Assembly: GCA_012729675.1 (NCBI GenBank)
Contig: JAAYCR010000030.1
Coordinates: 1 to 47,955 of the forward strand
Direction: 5' to 3'
DNA: 47,955 nt
From: Phycisphaerae bacterium
GTDB lineage: Bacteria; Planctomycetota; Phycisphaerae; Sedimentisphaerales; Anaerohalosphaeraceae
Shown: positions 1 through 7,868 of the stretch, piece after piece
How positions within the stretch are numbered: position 1 is the first letter of the stretch
How the letters are laid out: each line of letters begins with the position of its first letter
Notes under the pieces: model-generated
Database searches by the model: none
Seen by the model: only the letters and a program-made list of their open reading frames with translations
Told to the model about the DNA's origin: nothing
Translations under genes and position numbers: made by a program

Positions 1-120
1 AAAGCAAAACTGGCTACCAGAAAAGCGTATGGCTTTAAGAGCTTCAAAACGCTGGAATTGGCCTTGTATCACAATCTTGGTGCATTACCGGAACCGGTTG
101 AAACCCACAAATTTTTTTGA
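1..120 (+). pseudogene. C-terminal end of an ISL3-like transposase (cut by window edge)
   Basis: Frame 1 is open from the first base to a TGA at 118-120 and encodes 39 residues ending ALPEPVETHKFF. The pattern, a basic GF-SF segment followed by ALYHNLG-LPEP-TH-F, resembles the extreme C-terminus of ISL3-family DDE transposases. Only the tail is in the window, so neither the catalytic residues nor the intactness of the element can be judged. I could not find a convincing terminal inverted repeat in the roughly 115 bp before the next gene. The family call rests on memory of the C-terminal pattern. Confidence 0.5.
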
Positions 121-235
121 AGAGGCTTATTCTTTATACCAAAACTCTTCTATTCGCCAGATGCAACATAACTATTATGGCAATTAATTCAAAAGAAGTC
201 AATGTTTTTTCAATAATGGATATGGCTTACCTAAA

Positions 236-1360
236 TTACCATGTGGCAGTAACTTGTTCGATGGCCGCATCGAGGGCTTGTGCGCGGGTGGGCCACAAGT
301 AGGGTTTGACGGCGGCCAAGCCGCGGTGGGGGCGATTGTGCCACAGGGTGTTTTGTGCGGTGCGAGCAATGAGAGTTTGGAGGGTTTCGGCCAACTGTTT
401 GACGGAGCCATCGTAGAAGAACTCACCGGGCTGGCAGGTTTCGATGTGGGCAAGGATTCCCGGATAGGCCAGCCGTCGCGGCAGGAGCGGATAGGCGCCG
501 GCGGCGATGGCTTCGAGGACGCCGATGCCGAAAAATTCGTGGTTGGCAGTCGAGACGACGATATCGGCCTCGGCCAGCGCGTCGGCATACGCCTGTCGCG
601 AAGACTGGTAGCCCCAGCGGTCGATGCGGTCGGCAAATTGAACTTTGGCCCTCTCAAAGACCGCCGGTGCATCGCGAAACTGCTCGCCGATGACCGACAT
701 ACGAAACTCAAGCCCCGCATTTGCAAGCCGCTCTACGGCCGCGAAAAAATCTTCCGGATTTTTGTCGTGTTCCCATCGCGCCGCCCACAGGATTCGCGGC
801 GGGCCTGGACGACGCTGCAACGGACGAGCAGCGAACAACTCGATGCCGAGCGGCTGAATCGAGATTTTGCCGACCAACGCTTCAAGCTGCTCATTAGGCT
901 TGTAATCGGGCATACGGTTGAAGAGTTTGGCCAGCGCATCCAAAAACTCATCCCGATGAAAGGATGAGTTGAACCAAACCGCATCGGCGGCCAAAGCGGT
1001 CGTAAAATTGGTGATGGCATATTGATAATCCCGCTCGTCTTCCACGCGAACCGGATAGGTCAACTGGTTTTCGTGAAAATATACGACCGTCGGCAACCGA
1101 CGGACGGTTTCTGCGACCAAGCCGCGAAACTCGGCCAAGTTGAGCATATCCGTGCAGAACAGCACATCCCACGACTGCCCTGCCGCAACCTGCCGGTTCA
1201 CCTGCTCGGCCAGCGTGAACGCGCCGTGCCGCATCCGCCACTTCCACTTGTTCGGCGGAAGGGTCAGCACATCCCACTGATGGCGCGACCGGGCGATCCA
1301 GCCGTCCAAAAAGGCCTTATGCGAGCCGCCGTAGTATCCCTCAAGTGTCAGTATTCTCAT
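236..1360 (-). CDS. DUF3524/GTDC1-type glycosyltransferase, tRNA-queuosine alpha-mannosyltransferase-like
   Basis: A 374-residue GT-B glycosyltransferase. It opens with MRILTLEGYYGGSHKAF, the hallmark N-terminus of the DUF3524/GTDC1 family, whose vertebrate member (QTMAN) adds mannose to queuosine in tRNA-Asp. The C-terminal half carries the retaining-glycosyltransferase E-x7-E motif (EFFGIGVLE) and an RILWAARWEHDKNPE segment typical of the hinge and donor-binding region. The frame stays open a further 97 codons upstream, but that part lies over gdx in another frame and is not conserved-looking, so the ATG at 1360 is the start. It follows gdx by 20 bp on the same strand. There is no signal peptide, so it should be cytoplasmic. 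The family is well supported; the tRNA substrate in bacteria is inferred. Confidence 0.85.
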   Translation of the reverse strand: MRILTLEGYYGGSHKAFLDGWIARSRHQWDVLTLPPNKWKWRMRHGAFTLAEQVNRQVAAGQSWDVLFCTDMLNLAEFRGLVAETVRRLPTVVYFHENQLTYPVRVEDERDYQYAITNFTTALAADAVWFNSSFHRDEFLDALAKLFNRMPDYKPNEQLEALVGKISIQPLGIELFAARPLQRRPGPPRILWAARWEHDKNPEDFFAAVERLANAGLEFRMSVIGEQFRDAPAVFERAKVQFADRIDRWGYQSSRQAYADALAEADIVVSTANHEFFGIGVLEAIAAGAYPLLPRRLAYPGILAHIETCQPGEFFYDGSVKQLAETLQTLIARTAQNTLWHNRPHRGLAAVKPYLWPTRAQALDAAIEQVTATW

Positions 1361-1380
1361 GTCGCTGACTCCCGCTCCGT

Positions 1381-1695
1381 TCAGGAAAACACCCTTAACC
1401 CAATAATGCCAACGGTAATCAACCCGATGCACATCACGCGGATCAGGGTCAGCGATTCGCCGAAAAGAAGTGCGCCGCACACGGCGGCGCCGACTATGGC
1501 AATGCCTGTCCAGACCGCATAGGCAGTTCCGATAGGCAGCGTCTTGGCCGCCAACGCCATCAAAACAGTACTCACAAGCATACAGATGCCCGCAACCATA
1601 GTGGGCACGGGGCGCGTGAATCCATCGGTAAATTTCAAGCCCACCGCCCATGCCGCTTCAAAAACAGCGGCCAGCAACAAAACAACCCAAGCCAT
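1381..1695 (-). CDS. gdx: Small multidrug resistance family guanidinium exporter Gdx (SugE type)
   Basis: A 104-residue protein with four predicted membrane helices, the standard SMR length. Glu13 lies in helix 1 (AVFEAAWAVGLK) and is the proton/substrate-coupling residue of the family. The WAVGLK and LPIGTAYAVWTGI motifs match the SugE/Gdx subtype, which exchanges guanidinium for protons, better than the EmrE subtype. The start at 1695 gives the normal SMR N-terminus; the frame extends upstream into the riboswitch and is not used. The leader contains a guanidine-II-like riboswitch and a sigma70 promoter, which independently support the guanidinium assignment. Only 20 bp separate it from the glycosyltransferase downstream, so the two may be cotranscribed. 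Confidence 0.93.
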   Translation of the reverse strand: MAWVVLLLAAVFEAAWAVGLKFTDGFTRPVPTMVAGICMLVSTVLMALAAKTLPIGTAYAVWTGIAIVGAAVCGALLFGESLTLIRVMCIGLITVGIIGLRVFS

Positions 1696-1716
1696 TATGC
1701 AGTTCCGGAATTGAAA

Positions 1717-1766
1717 ACGGGGTCGTCCCCACATAGATAAAAGCAGTATCAGGTCGTCCCGATACG
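1717..1766 (-). promoter_or_regulatory. Guanidine-II (mini-ykkC) riboswitch candidate in the gdx leader
   Basis: On the minus strand the leader holds two consecutive hairpins with identical ACGA loops. The first, at 1764-1747, is TATCGGG-ACGA-CCTGATA with seven pairs including one G-U. The second, at 1730-1719, is GGGG-ACGA-CCCC. A 16-nt linker separates them. Two tandem stems capped by ACGR loops is the defining architecture of the mini-ykkC/guanidine-II class, which controls SugE-type exporters. The second stem ends about 23 nt before the gdx ATG, and the GGAA likely to serve as ribosome-binding site lies between, so control is probably at translation initiation. This was recognised by eye. 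Confidence 0.85.
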
Positions 1767-1776
1767 CTTTGCACGT

Positions 1777-1813
1777 TTGACCGTCCATCCGCAAAGATCG
1801 GACGGACGGTCAA
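1777..1813 (-). promoter_or_regulatory. 37-bp palindrome overlapping the gdx transcription start
   Basis: TTGACCGTCCATCCG (1777-1791) and CGGACGGACGGTCAA (1799-1813) form 15-bp arms around a 7-nt loop, with one mismatch in DNA that becomes a G-U pair in RNA made in the gdx direction. The repeat begins at the downstream edge of the -10 box and covers the expected +1. That placement fits a repressor operator; GACCG half-sites are common for TetR-type regulators. No such regulator is encoded nearby. A leader hairpin is the alternative. Confidence 0.55.
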
Positions 1814-1840
1814 TGTACACAACAGCACTTGTGTTGTCAA
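1812..1840 (-). promoter_or_regulatory. Sigma70-type promoter of gdx
   Basis: On the minus strand TTGACA (1840-1835) is separated by exactly 17 nt from TACATT (1817-1812). The -35 box is perfect and the -10 box matches 4 of 6. Transcription would start near 1805, giving a leader of about 110 nt that contains both ACGA hairpins. Confidence 0.7.
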
Positions 1841-1876
1841 CCCTTTCCTGAAGTGGAAACACTCATGGCCCGGTGT

Positions 1877-2506
1877 TTACTTTGCCCATTTAATAGTGCA
1901 GCCGTAAGGATCGGTTTTGGGCACGGAAACAGGCTTGCCTGCCAGCAGTTCATCAAGGGCCTGTTTGACGTAATTCTTCACATCGTCTTTGTTGCCGCGC
2001 GGATCGTCGTCGATGGCGCCTTGGTAAGCGATATTGCCGGACTTGTCGATGACAACCATGTCAGGCGTGCGGGTGACGCCGTATGCTTTGCCGACTTTGC
2101 CGTCCTGATCATTCAATATAGGATAGGGCAAGCTCCATTTCTCGGCCGCCGCCTTATTCTTGGCGTGGTCAAAATGGCTGGTGCTGTTGATGGCCAGCCA
2201 GACGACGCCCTTGTCAGCGTACGCCTTGGCCAGATCGACCATCGTGGACTTGGTCTCGTGGTGACGCATAACAAACGGGCATTCCGGGTTAACCCATTCC
2301 AATACGACATACTTGCCGCGGTAATCGGCGAGAGTGTGCGTCTTGCCCGCATGGTCAGTCAGTGTGAAATCCGGAGCTTTTTGAGCCGATTCTTCGGCCG
2401 GCTTGTTGGGTTGTTGGGCGTAGGCGGCCGATTCGCGACGACCACAGCCGCTGAGAAGAATGGCTGCTCCGAAAGAAACTAATCCGATTTTAAGTATCGT
2501 GTTCAT
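1877..2506 (-). CDS. AhpC/TSA-like redoxin lipoprotein with a single-Cys active site
   Basis: A 209-residue protein with an N-terminal lipoprotein signal (hydrophobic stretch ending LLSGC, Cys at about residue 20). The thioredoxin-like fold follows: a DFTLTDHAGKTHTLADYRGKYVVLEWVNPECPFVMRH-like region, then GVTRTPDMVVID carrying the cis-proline loop. The usual CxxC is replaced by ECPF, leaving one Cys at the active site, and a second conserved Cys lies near the C-terminus in YGCTIKW. This arrangement is typical of the exported redoxin/thiol-peroxidase-like family. The start at 2506 is preceded by GGGAG, whereas the extra nine codons upstream lack signal character. It probably acts on the outer face of the cell membrane. 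Its substrate is unknown. Confidence 0.8.
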   Translation of the reverse strand: MNTILKIGLVSFGAAILLSGCGRRESAAYAQQPNKPAEESAQKAPDFTLTDHAGKTHTLADYRGKYVVLEWVNPECPFVMRHHETKSTMVDLAKAYADKGVVWLAINSTSHFDHAKNKAAAEKWSLPYPILNDQDGKVGKAYGVTRTPDMVVIDKSGNIAYQGAIDDDPRGNKDDVKNYVKQALDELLAGKPVSVPKTDPYGCTIKWAK

Positions 2507-2705
2507 AGCTCTCCCTTTCTGTTTCATATCCACTTTTTTCTTAATGTTCAGCCTGTCGGATAATACCCCAAAAGCAACCTCAAACCTTGTGATTGCTTAA
2601 TAACAGCTATTAATCACCCGATAACGGGCTGCACAACAGGCTCTTTATTAGGGAATTTACGGAAGAAAAGGATTATTGTTCAATGATAAAGCGGAAACAC
2701 GAACA

Positions 2706-3797
2706 TTACAAATTCGCCAATCGCTGCTGTTTGTCGTGAACCTGGAGGGCTTCGATCAGTTCGTCCATTTCGCCCATGATGATCCGATCCAGACTGTACA
2801 GCGACAGGTTGATGCGATGGTCGGTCAGGCGGTTTTGCGGAAAGTTGTAGGTGCGAATCCGCTGCGAGCGGTCGCCGGAGCCGATCATGGTTTTGCGCGC
2901 CGACGAGCGCTCGGCATTGGCCTTCTGCTGGTAATGCTCGTACAGCCGCGACCGCAAAATACGGTAGGCCTTGGCGCGATTTTTGTGCTGGCTGCGTTCG
3001 TCGCGCATACTGACGACGATGCCGGTGGGTACGTGTTCAAGCCGAATAGCGCTGGCAACCTTGTTGACGTTTTGGCCGCCGGGGCCACCGGCGCAGGAGA
3101 CATTTTCAATCACATCGTCGGGATTGATCTCGACATCAACCTCCTCGGCCTCCGGCAGCACCGCCACGGTGGCCGCCGAAGTATGTACCCGTCCCTGCGA
3201 TTCGGTCTCCGGCACGCGCTGCACGCGATGGCCGCCGCCTTCATAGCCCAGATGCGCCCAGACGCCCGGCCCTTTGATGTTCATAATCACCTCGCGCAGG
3301 CCGCCCATCTCGGTGCCGGCCATCTCCATCACCTCGATCTTCCAGCCCTGTTTTTCCGCAAATCGGGTGTACATATTATGAAGATCGCGAGCAAACAGCC
3401 CCGCCTCGTCACCACCGGTGCCGGGGCGAATCTCCATAATGACCGAATCAATCGCCGCATCGTCGGCCATCACCAGCGTATCCTTGATCTCTTCGATGAG
3501 CCGGTCGGCCGCTTCCGACAGGGTCTCTGCCTCGTCCTCGGCCATCGCCTTCATCTCGGCGTCGGCCCCCGCCTCACGCCCCATCTGACGCGCCTCGTCA
3601 AGCTGCTGGAGGTATTTTTTGTACGTGCGGAATTTGCCGACGATGGGCATCAGCTTGCCCTGCTCACGGCTGAGCGGAATCAGTTTTTTCGGGTCCGAAC
3701 AGTTCGCGGGGTCTTCCAGTTGCTGCGTAATCTCTCGACACCGCGCATCCAGTGTTTCCAGCTTCTCCGTCAACCCTTTCAATACGTCCGTTGCCAT
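2706..3797 (-). CDS. prfA: Peptide chain release factor 1
   Basis: A 363-residue class I release factor. It carries the universal catalytic GGQ (GGPGGQNVNK, where the Gln is normally methylated) and the RF1-type anticodon-like loop P-x-T, here PET in HRVQRVPETESQGR, not the SPF of RF2. It therefore should read UAA and UAG. Domain order is the N-terminal helical domain, then the GTGGDEAG segment and decoding domain, then GGQ domain 3. Length is normal. It follows rpmE on the same strand after 140 bp, a pairing seen in many bacteria. Confidence 0.97.
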   Translation of the reverse strand: MATDVLKGLTEKLETLDARCREITQQLEDPANCSDPKKLIPLSREQGKLMPIVGKFRTYKKYLQQLDEARQMGREAGADAEMKAMAEDEAETLSEAADRLIEEIKDTLVMADDAAIDSVIMEIRPGTGGDEAGLFARDLHNMYTRFAEKQGWKIEVMEMAGTEMGGLREVIMNIKGPGVWAHLGYEGGGHRVQRVPETESQGRVHTSAATVAVLPEAEEVDVEINPDDVIENVSCAGGPGGQNVNKVASAIRLEHVPTGIVVSMRDERSQHKNRAKAYRILRSRLYEHYQQKANAERSSARKTMIGSGDRSQRIRTYNFPQNRLTDHRINLSLYSLDRIIMGEMDELIEALQVHDKQQRLANL

Positions 3798-3831
3798 AAG
3801 GCCTGCCGCTCACAAAATTGGAAAAACGTAA

Positions 3832-3850
3832 CACGGGCATCCTGCCCGTG
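3832..3850. repeat. Perfect hairpin between rpmE and prfA
   Basis: CACGGGCA-TCC-TGCCCGTG is an 8-bp perfect stem with a 3-nt loop. Neither side is followed directly by a T run, so it is not a classic terminator. It resembles the short REP-like palindromes scattered through planctomycete intergenic DNA. Confidence 0.55.
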
Positions 3851-3937
3851 ACAAAAAGACAAAAAAAATACGCTGCCAATCCTTAACCCCGTTAGGTCAA
3901 GACAAACAGCGCATGGTTGTAAACAGTGGATACGTCG

Positions 3938-4159
3938 CTACTTCTTTTTTTGGAAGCTGTAGCCTTCGTTGAATTTTTTCTGGAAGCGTTCGATCCGGCC
4001 GGCGGTATCGACGAATTTCTGCTTGCCCGTAAAGAACGGATGGCACATCGAGCAGATTTCCGCGTGGATTTCCTTGACCGTACTGCGCGTCTCAAAGGCA
4101 TTGCCGCACCCGCAGCGAACCTTCACAACATCATATTTTGGATGAATATCTTTTTTCAT
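3938..4159 (-). CDS. rpmE: 50S ribosomal protein L31, zinc-binding type
   Basis: A 73-residue L31 starting [20 protein letters not shown]. Cys16, Cys18, Cys36 and Cys39 form the zinc site of the C+ type, so this form depends on zinc. The characteristic [21 protein letters not shown] stretch is present. The start at 4159 has CGGAG nearby; six extra upstream codons were rejected because they precede the ribosome-binding site. It is the first gene of a probable rpmE-prfA unit. Confidence 0.97.
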   Translation of the reverse strand: MKKDIHPKYDVVKVRCGCGNAFETRSTVKEIHAEICSMCHPFFTGKQKFVDTAGRIERFQKKFNEGYSFQKKK

Positions 4160-4199
4160 AATCAACTCCGGTTTCATTTCTTACAAAGGAAAGCATCAC

Positions 4200-4227
4200 A
4201 TTTTACCATGTTTTCTCCCAAACGCAA
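4200..4227 (-). promoter_or_regulatory. Candidate sigma70 promoter for rpmE-prfA
   Basis: TTGCGT (4227-4222), a 16-nt spacer, then TAAAAT (4205-4200) on the minus strand. The -10 is good and the -35 only half-matches. It would give a leader of about 35 nt. Confidence 0.45.
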
Positions 4228-4376
4228 CCCCTTTTTTCTGAAATTTTTCACACCATACGCCCAAAAACAGTGGCGGAAGGTCTTTTTTTACGTTTTGGCC
4301 ACTAGGGGGCAGGCGCGACCCTGTCGCTTTTGAATAGGGAGGTGTTGTCAACTCGTAACGTTTCGAAGATAGAAGA

Positions 4377-4405
4377 TTGACATCCGGTCAGGTTTCGACT
4401 ATACA
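4377..4405 (+). promoter_or_regulatory. Sigma70 promoter for the arabinofuranosidase gene
   Basis: TTGACA (4377-4382), a 17-nt spacer and TATACA (4400-4405). Both boxes are close to consensus. The leader to the ATG at 4552 is about 140 nt and contains an inverted repeat. Confidence 0.7.
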
Positions 4406-4483
4406 CGTTCTGACGCCAGATAAGTGCGTTTTTGCATTAAGCGAACAAAGGGAGATTCTGGAAAAGTATATATTTTTTGGCCT

Positions 4484-4505
4484 GTTCAAATAATACTGAT
4501 TGAAC
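4484..4505. promoter_or_regulatory. Inverted repeat, possible operator for the GH51 gene
   Basis: GTTCAA (4484-4489) and TTGAAC (4500-4505) are perfect 6-bp arms separated by 10 nt, so their centres are about 16 bp apart. They lie 80 bp downstream of the promoter, where a repressor could block elongation. Confidence 0.35.
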
Positions 4506-4551
4506 GCGTTCCAACAGTGAATCGGAATACAATGTTGAAAGGAAACCTCAA

Positions 4552-6531
4552 ATGCACTACACACACAAAATGATCGTTTCGCTATTAATTGTTGCCGTCA
4601 TCTTAGGTTGTTCCCTGTCCCCGGCGATGGCACAGCAGAGTGCCGTGACAATTGACGCATCAAAAACCAAAGACCCGATATCTCCATACATATACGGACA
4701 ATTTATCGAACATCTCGGCCGCTGTATTTACGGCGGGATCTGGGCGGAAATGCTGGAGGACAGGAAGTTCTATTATCCGATCACAGAGAACTATAATCCC
4801 TATGTTGCGTCAAAAGCCATTCCCGCCGATAGTCAATTTCAGGTCGTCGGGGCTTCGCCGTGGCAAATTATCGGACCTGCTGCTTCAATCACAATGGTTA
4901 AAGAAGATTCCTTTGTGGGAGACCACACTCCGTTAATTAAGGCAGGCGGCGGAATCAGACATCTCGATCTTGGGCTGATTAAAGGAAAAGAATATACCGG
5001 CTATATTTATCTCAAGGCCAGGGACGGCAATCCAAGTGTAACAGTATCGCTGGTATGGGGTGACAACCAGCAGGAGTCAAAGCAGTTCAAGACAATCGAG
5101 AAAGCGTACGTCAAATATCCTTTCCAACTGACCAGCCAAGCGGACACAAACCGCGGCAGACTGGAAATTCGTGTCGAGGGAGGCTCGTGCTTTGTCGGTA
5201 CCGTGTCTATTATGCCCGCGGACAACATCAACGGTATGCGAGCCGATACTCTGGCGTTGATTAAAGAACTCAACGCCACAGTGTATCGCTGGCCGGGAGG
5301 AAATTTCGTAAGCGGTTATGACTGGCGTGACGGCATCGGCAACAGAGATAAGCGCCCGCCGCGAACCAATCCCGCGTGGACCGGGGTTGAGCACAACGAT
5401 TTCGGAATGGATGAGTTTATCCATTTCTGCCGAATCGTGGGAGCTGAGCCGATGATTACCGTCAATACAGGTTTTGGCGACGCTTATTCGGCCTCGGCTC
5501 AACTGGAATATGCCAACAGCCCGACCAATACGAAGATGGGCGCGCTGCGAAAATTAAATGGGTCGGCGCAGCCTTTCGGCGTTCGTTTGTGGTGCGTCGG
5601 AAATGAAATGTGGGGCGACTGGCAGTTGGGCTTTATGAGCCTTGAGGATTATGTCATCAAACATAACTGGGTCGTTGAAAAGATGCGCAACGTAGATCCG
5701 GATATTGTCTGTTTTGCGTCGGGCAATGTCGAAGATGGATGGAGCAAAGGGATGATCCAGGGCTGTGTTGACACGATCGACGTCATCGCAGAGCATTTTT
5801 ACAGTACCCAGACCTGGACGGACGTGACGCGGCATGTTGCTCAAATTAAAGATAAGATTAATGAAATAACCACATATCATCGCACACTTCGCCAAGAGCT
5901 TGATATACTCCAGGGCAGGGATATTGAAGTTGCTCTGACGGAATGGAACTACTGGAACTTCGAACCCGGCGAAGGCGATCAGCTTAAGCCGGCCGATACC
6001 TATTGGTACGGTGAATTGGGAAGACGCTACTTCATGCAGGATGCGCTGGGGATTGCGGCCGGCTTGCATGAATATTACAGGCAATCCGATATTATGCAAC
6101 TTGCCACCTATGCACAGACGGTCAATGTGATTGGCTGCATAAAAACCACGAAAACAGACGCGGCGTTTGCGGCGACGGGGTTGCCTTTGGTATTATACAG
6201 AAAGCATTACGGGACAATCCCGGTTGACGTGACAACCGACAACGCTGCACTGGATATCGCGGCGGCGTGGACGGAAGACAAAAAGGCCCTGACCATCGGC
6301 GTCGTCAATACGACCGACAAGCAACAGCCGATCAGGCTGGATTTGAAAGGGATCAATTTAAACACCACAGGCACCGTCTGGGTGATTGCGCATTCCGATC
6401 CCATGGCCTATAACGAACCCGGCAAACAGCCGAAGATCGAAATTAGAGAAAGTACCGCCAGAAACGTCTCGAACCAACTGACAGTGCCGGGTTACAGTGT
6501 CAGTCTTTATAAGTTTGACGTCCGGAATTGA
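4552..6531 (+). CDS. Exported alpha-L-arabinofuranosidase, glycoside hydrolase family 51
   Basis: A 659-residue GH51 enzyme removing terminal alpha-L-arabinofuranosyl groups from arabinan or arabinoxylan. The N-terminus is a signal peptide; VILGC near residue 20 could be a lipobox, but cleavage after AMA before QQ is also possible. The family signature YGQFIEHLGRCIYGGIWAEMLEDRKF is present, then a carbohydrate-binding-like beta region (about 95-210), then the catalytic barrel. WCVGNEMWGDW places the acid/base at Glu352, and LTEWNYW places the nucleophile at Glu464. A C-terminal beta-sandwich completes the normal architecture. It stands alone behind its own promoter and is not next to other glycoside hydrolases. 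AAAGGAA precedes the ATG. Confidence 0.94.
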   Translation: MHYTHKMIVSLLIVAVILGCSLSPAMAQQSAVTIDASKTKDPISPYIYGQFIEHLGRCIYGGIWAEMLEDRKFYYPITENYNPYVASKAIPADSQFQVVGASPWQIIGPAASITMVKEDSFVGDHTPLIKAGGGIRHLDLGLIKGKEYTGYIYLKARDGNPSVTVSLVWGDNQQESKQFKTIEKAYVKYPFQLTSQADTNRGRLEIRVEGGSCFVGTVSIMPADNINGMRADTLALIKELNATVYRWPGGNFVSGYDWRDGIGNRDKRPPRTNPAWTGVEHNDFGMDEFIHFCRIVGAEPMITVNTGFGDAYSASAQLEYANSPTNTKMGALRKLNGSAQPFGVRLWCVGNEMWGDWQLGFMSLEDYVIKHNWVVEKMRNVDPDIVCFASGNVEDGWSKGMIQGCVDTIDVIAEHFYSTQTWTDVTRHVAQIKDKINEITTYHRTLRQELDILQGRDIEVALTEWNYWNFEPGEGDQLKPADTYWYGELGRRYFMQDALGIAAGLHEYYRQSDIMQLATYAQTVNVIGCIKTTKTDAAFAATGLPLVLYRKHYGTIPVDVTTDNAALDIAAAWTEDKKALTIGVVNTTDKQQPIRLDLKGINLNTTGTVWVIAHSDPMAYNEPGKQPKIEIRESTARNVSNQLTVPGYSVSLYKFDVRN

Positions 6532-6585
6532 CAATCGTAATCGTGATGCAATACGATGACCAGCTTCAATGACAAAGGATGGGCC

Positions 6586-7365
6586 ATGACAACCAAACAA
6601 TGGTATCAAGCCCTCTTCGAAAACTACGGCCGCACGTACGAAAGTGAATGCTATGTTCACGGCACGGTCGGCGAATGCGACTTCATCGAACGCGAACTCG
6701 GCGGCGACACCTCTAAAACCATCCTCGACATCGGATGTGGGACGGGGCGGCACGCCGTCGAGCTGGCCCGCCGCGGCTGGCGCGTTACCGGTATCGATTT
6801 GTCCGAGTCCATGCTGGCTGTGGCCAAAGAAAAAGCCGCCGCGGAAGGTGTAACTATCGATTTTCGTCGCTGCGACGCCCGCGATCTGCCCTTCAAGGGC
6901 GAATTCGACGCCGCCATCATGCTCTGCGAAGGCGCCTTCCCGCTGATGGAAACCGACGAGATGAACTACCAAATCCTCCAAAACGCCGCCCGCGCCCTCA
7001 GGCCGGGCGGCACGTTCATCTTCACCACCCTCAACGGCCTGTTCCCCCTGTTCCACTCCGTCAAGGACTTTCTCAAATCCGCTGCCGCTGAAAACGACGC
7101 CGCAAATAATAGCCCTTCCTTCGGCAGCCACTCCTTCGACCTGATGACCTTCCGCGACCACAGCACCGCGACCTTCACCGACGACGATGGAAACTCAATC
7201 GAGCTGACCTCCAACGAACGCTACTACGTCCCCAGCGAGATCACCTGGCTGCTCAAGAGTCTCGGTTTTTCTCGGATCGACATCTTCGGCGCCAAATTAG
7301 GGGCCTATTCCAGAGACGACAAGCTCACCACCGAAGACTTCGAAATGCTCGTCGTCGCCCGATAG
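6586..7365 (+). CDS. Class I SAM-dependent methyltransferase
   Basis: A 259-residue methyltransferase with a Rossmann-type core. Motif I is ILDIGCGTGRHAVELARRG, motif II is VTGIDLSESMLAVAKEKA, and an acidic post-II segment is CDARDLPFKGEFDAAIML. A long insertion follows motif III (FLKSAAAENDAANNSPS). It lacks a family-specific signature, so the substrate is unknown. The chosen ATG at 6586 has AAAGGA upstream; an ATG ten codons earlier has no ribosome-binding site. It begins 54 bp after the GH51 gene and may be read from the same promoter. Confidence 0.82.
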   Translation: MTTKQWYQALFENYGRTYESECYVHGTVGECDFIERELGGDTSKTILDIGCGTGRHAVELARRGWRVTGIDLSESMLAVAKEKAAAEGVTIDFRRCDARDLPFKGEFDAAIMLCEGAFPLMETDEMNYQILQNAARALRPGGTFIFTTLNGLFPLFHSVKDFLKSAAAENDAANNSPSFGSHSFDLMTFRDHSTATFTDDDGNSIELTSNERYYVPSEITWLLKSLGFSRIDIFGAKLGAYSRDDKLTTEDFEMLVVAR

Positions 7366-7451
7366 CCCGACCGAAAGGCCAAAATAGCTGAGCCTAAAGC
7401 TGGCCATATAAATTTTTGTCTCTGCACCTTAAATTGACGATTGTTTAACGT

Positions 7452-7868
7452 TTATTCTATCAACTCTTCCTTCGGCTTTAAGTACTGACTCGTCGAAGGT
7501 TTTTTGGGGGATGGGTGCTGCTCGTAGATTTTTTTGAGATACCAGACGGTTTTAGCGTTGTGGCCGATCAGTTTGCCCAAGCCAACCAGGAAGATGCCGG
7601 GAAGGATGCCTGCCAGTGACACGCCATTTGACGGCAGTGCCAGCACTACCGAGAGCACAATGAGCAACCAGCCAAGCACAACCAGCCCAAGGCCGTCATC
7701 CGGCGGGTCGTCAATGACCGGGTGGGTACGCGATAGCGTGGCGTGGACGAAATCGGGATTCGCCGTCAGGGTGTGCGGCTGGCCGCAGGCGGGACACGTG
7801 ACCCGATCACCGGCGTGACTGTCCGGCAGTTCGCAGGTGTGTTGACAGTGGGGGCATTGGATCTTCAT
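7452..7868 (-). CDS. Small zinc-ribbon membrane protein, unknown function
   Basis: A 138-residue protein. Residues 1-32 form a zinc ribbon with two Cys pairs (CPHC and CPAC) separated by CELPDSHAGDRVT. Residues about 65-103 contain two hydrophobic segments (LGLVVLGWLLIVLSVVLAL and GILPGIFLVGLGKLIG), then a short basic tail. The ribbon matches those of the two larger membrane proteins at 14056-15911, so this looks like a minimal member of the same style. Function cannot be named. The ribosome-binding site is poor (only a G-rich tract). Confidence 0.65.
   Translation of the reverse strand: MKIQCPHCQHTCELPDSHAGDRVTCPACGQPHTLTANPDFVHATLSRTHPVIDDPPDDGLGLVVLGWLLIVLSVVLALPSNGVSLAGILPGIFLVGLGKLIGHNAKTVWYLKKIYEQHPSPKKPSTSQYLKPKEELIE

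Larger units (their letters stand above)
4160..4551. other. 392-bp divergent intergenic region between rpmE and the GH51 gene
   Basis: No gene is visible. The region holds a candidate rpmE promoter near 4200-4227, a strong rightward promoter at 4377-4405 and an inverted repeat at 4484-4505. The part 4205-4330 is otherwise featureless. Confidence 0.7.

Noticed and set aside
117-302. Small plus-strand open frame after the transposase tail
   Set aside because: It starts within the transposase stop region, overlaps the glycosyltransferase end, and shows no coding character.
2676-3851. Long plus-strand open frame of 391 codons
   Set aside because: It is antisense to prfA, which is beyond doubt; its translation has no recognisable motif.
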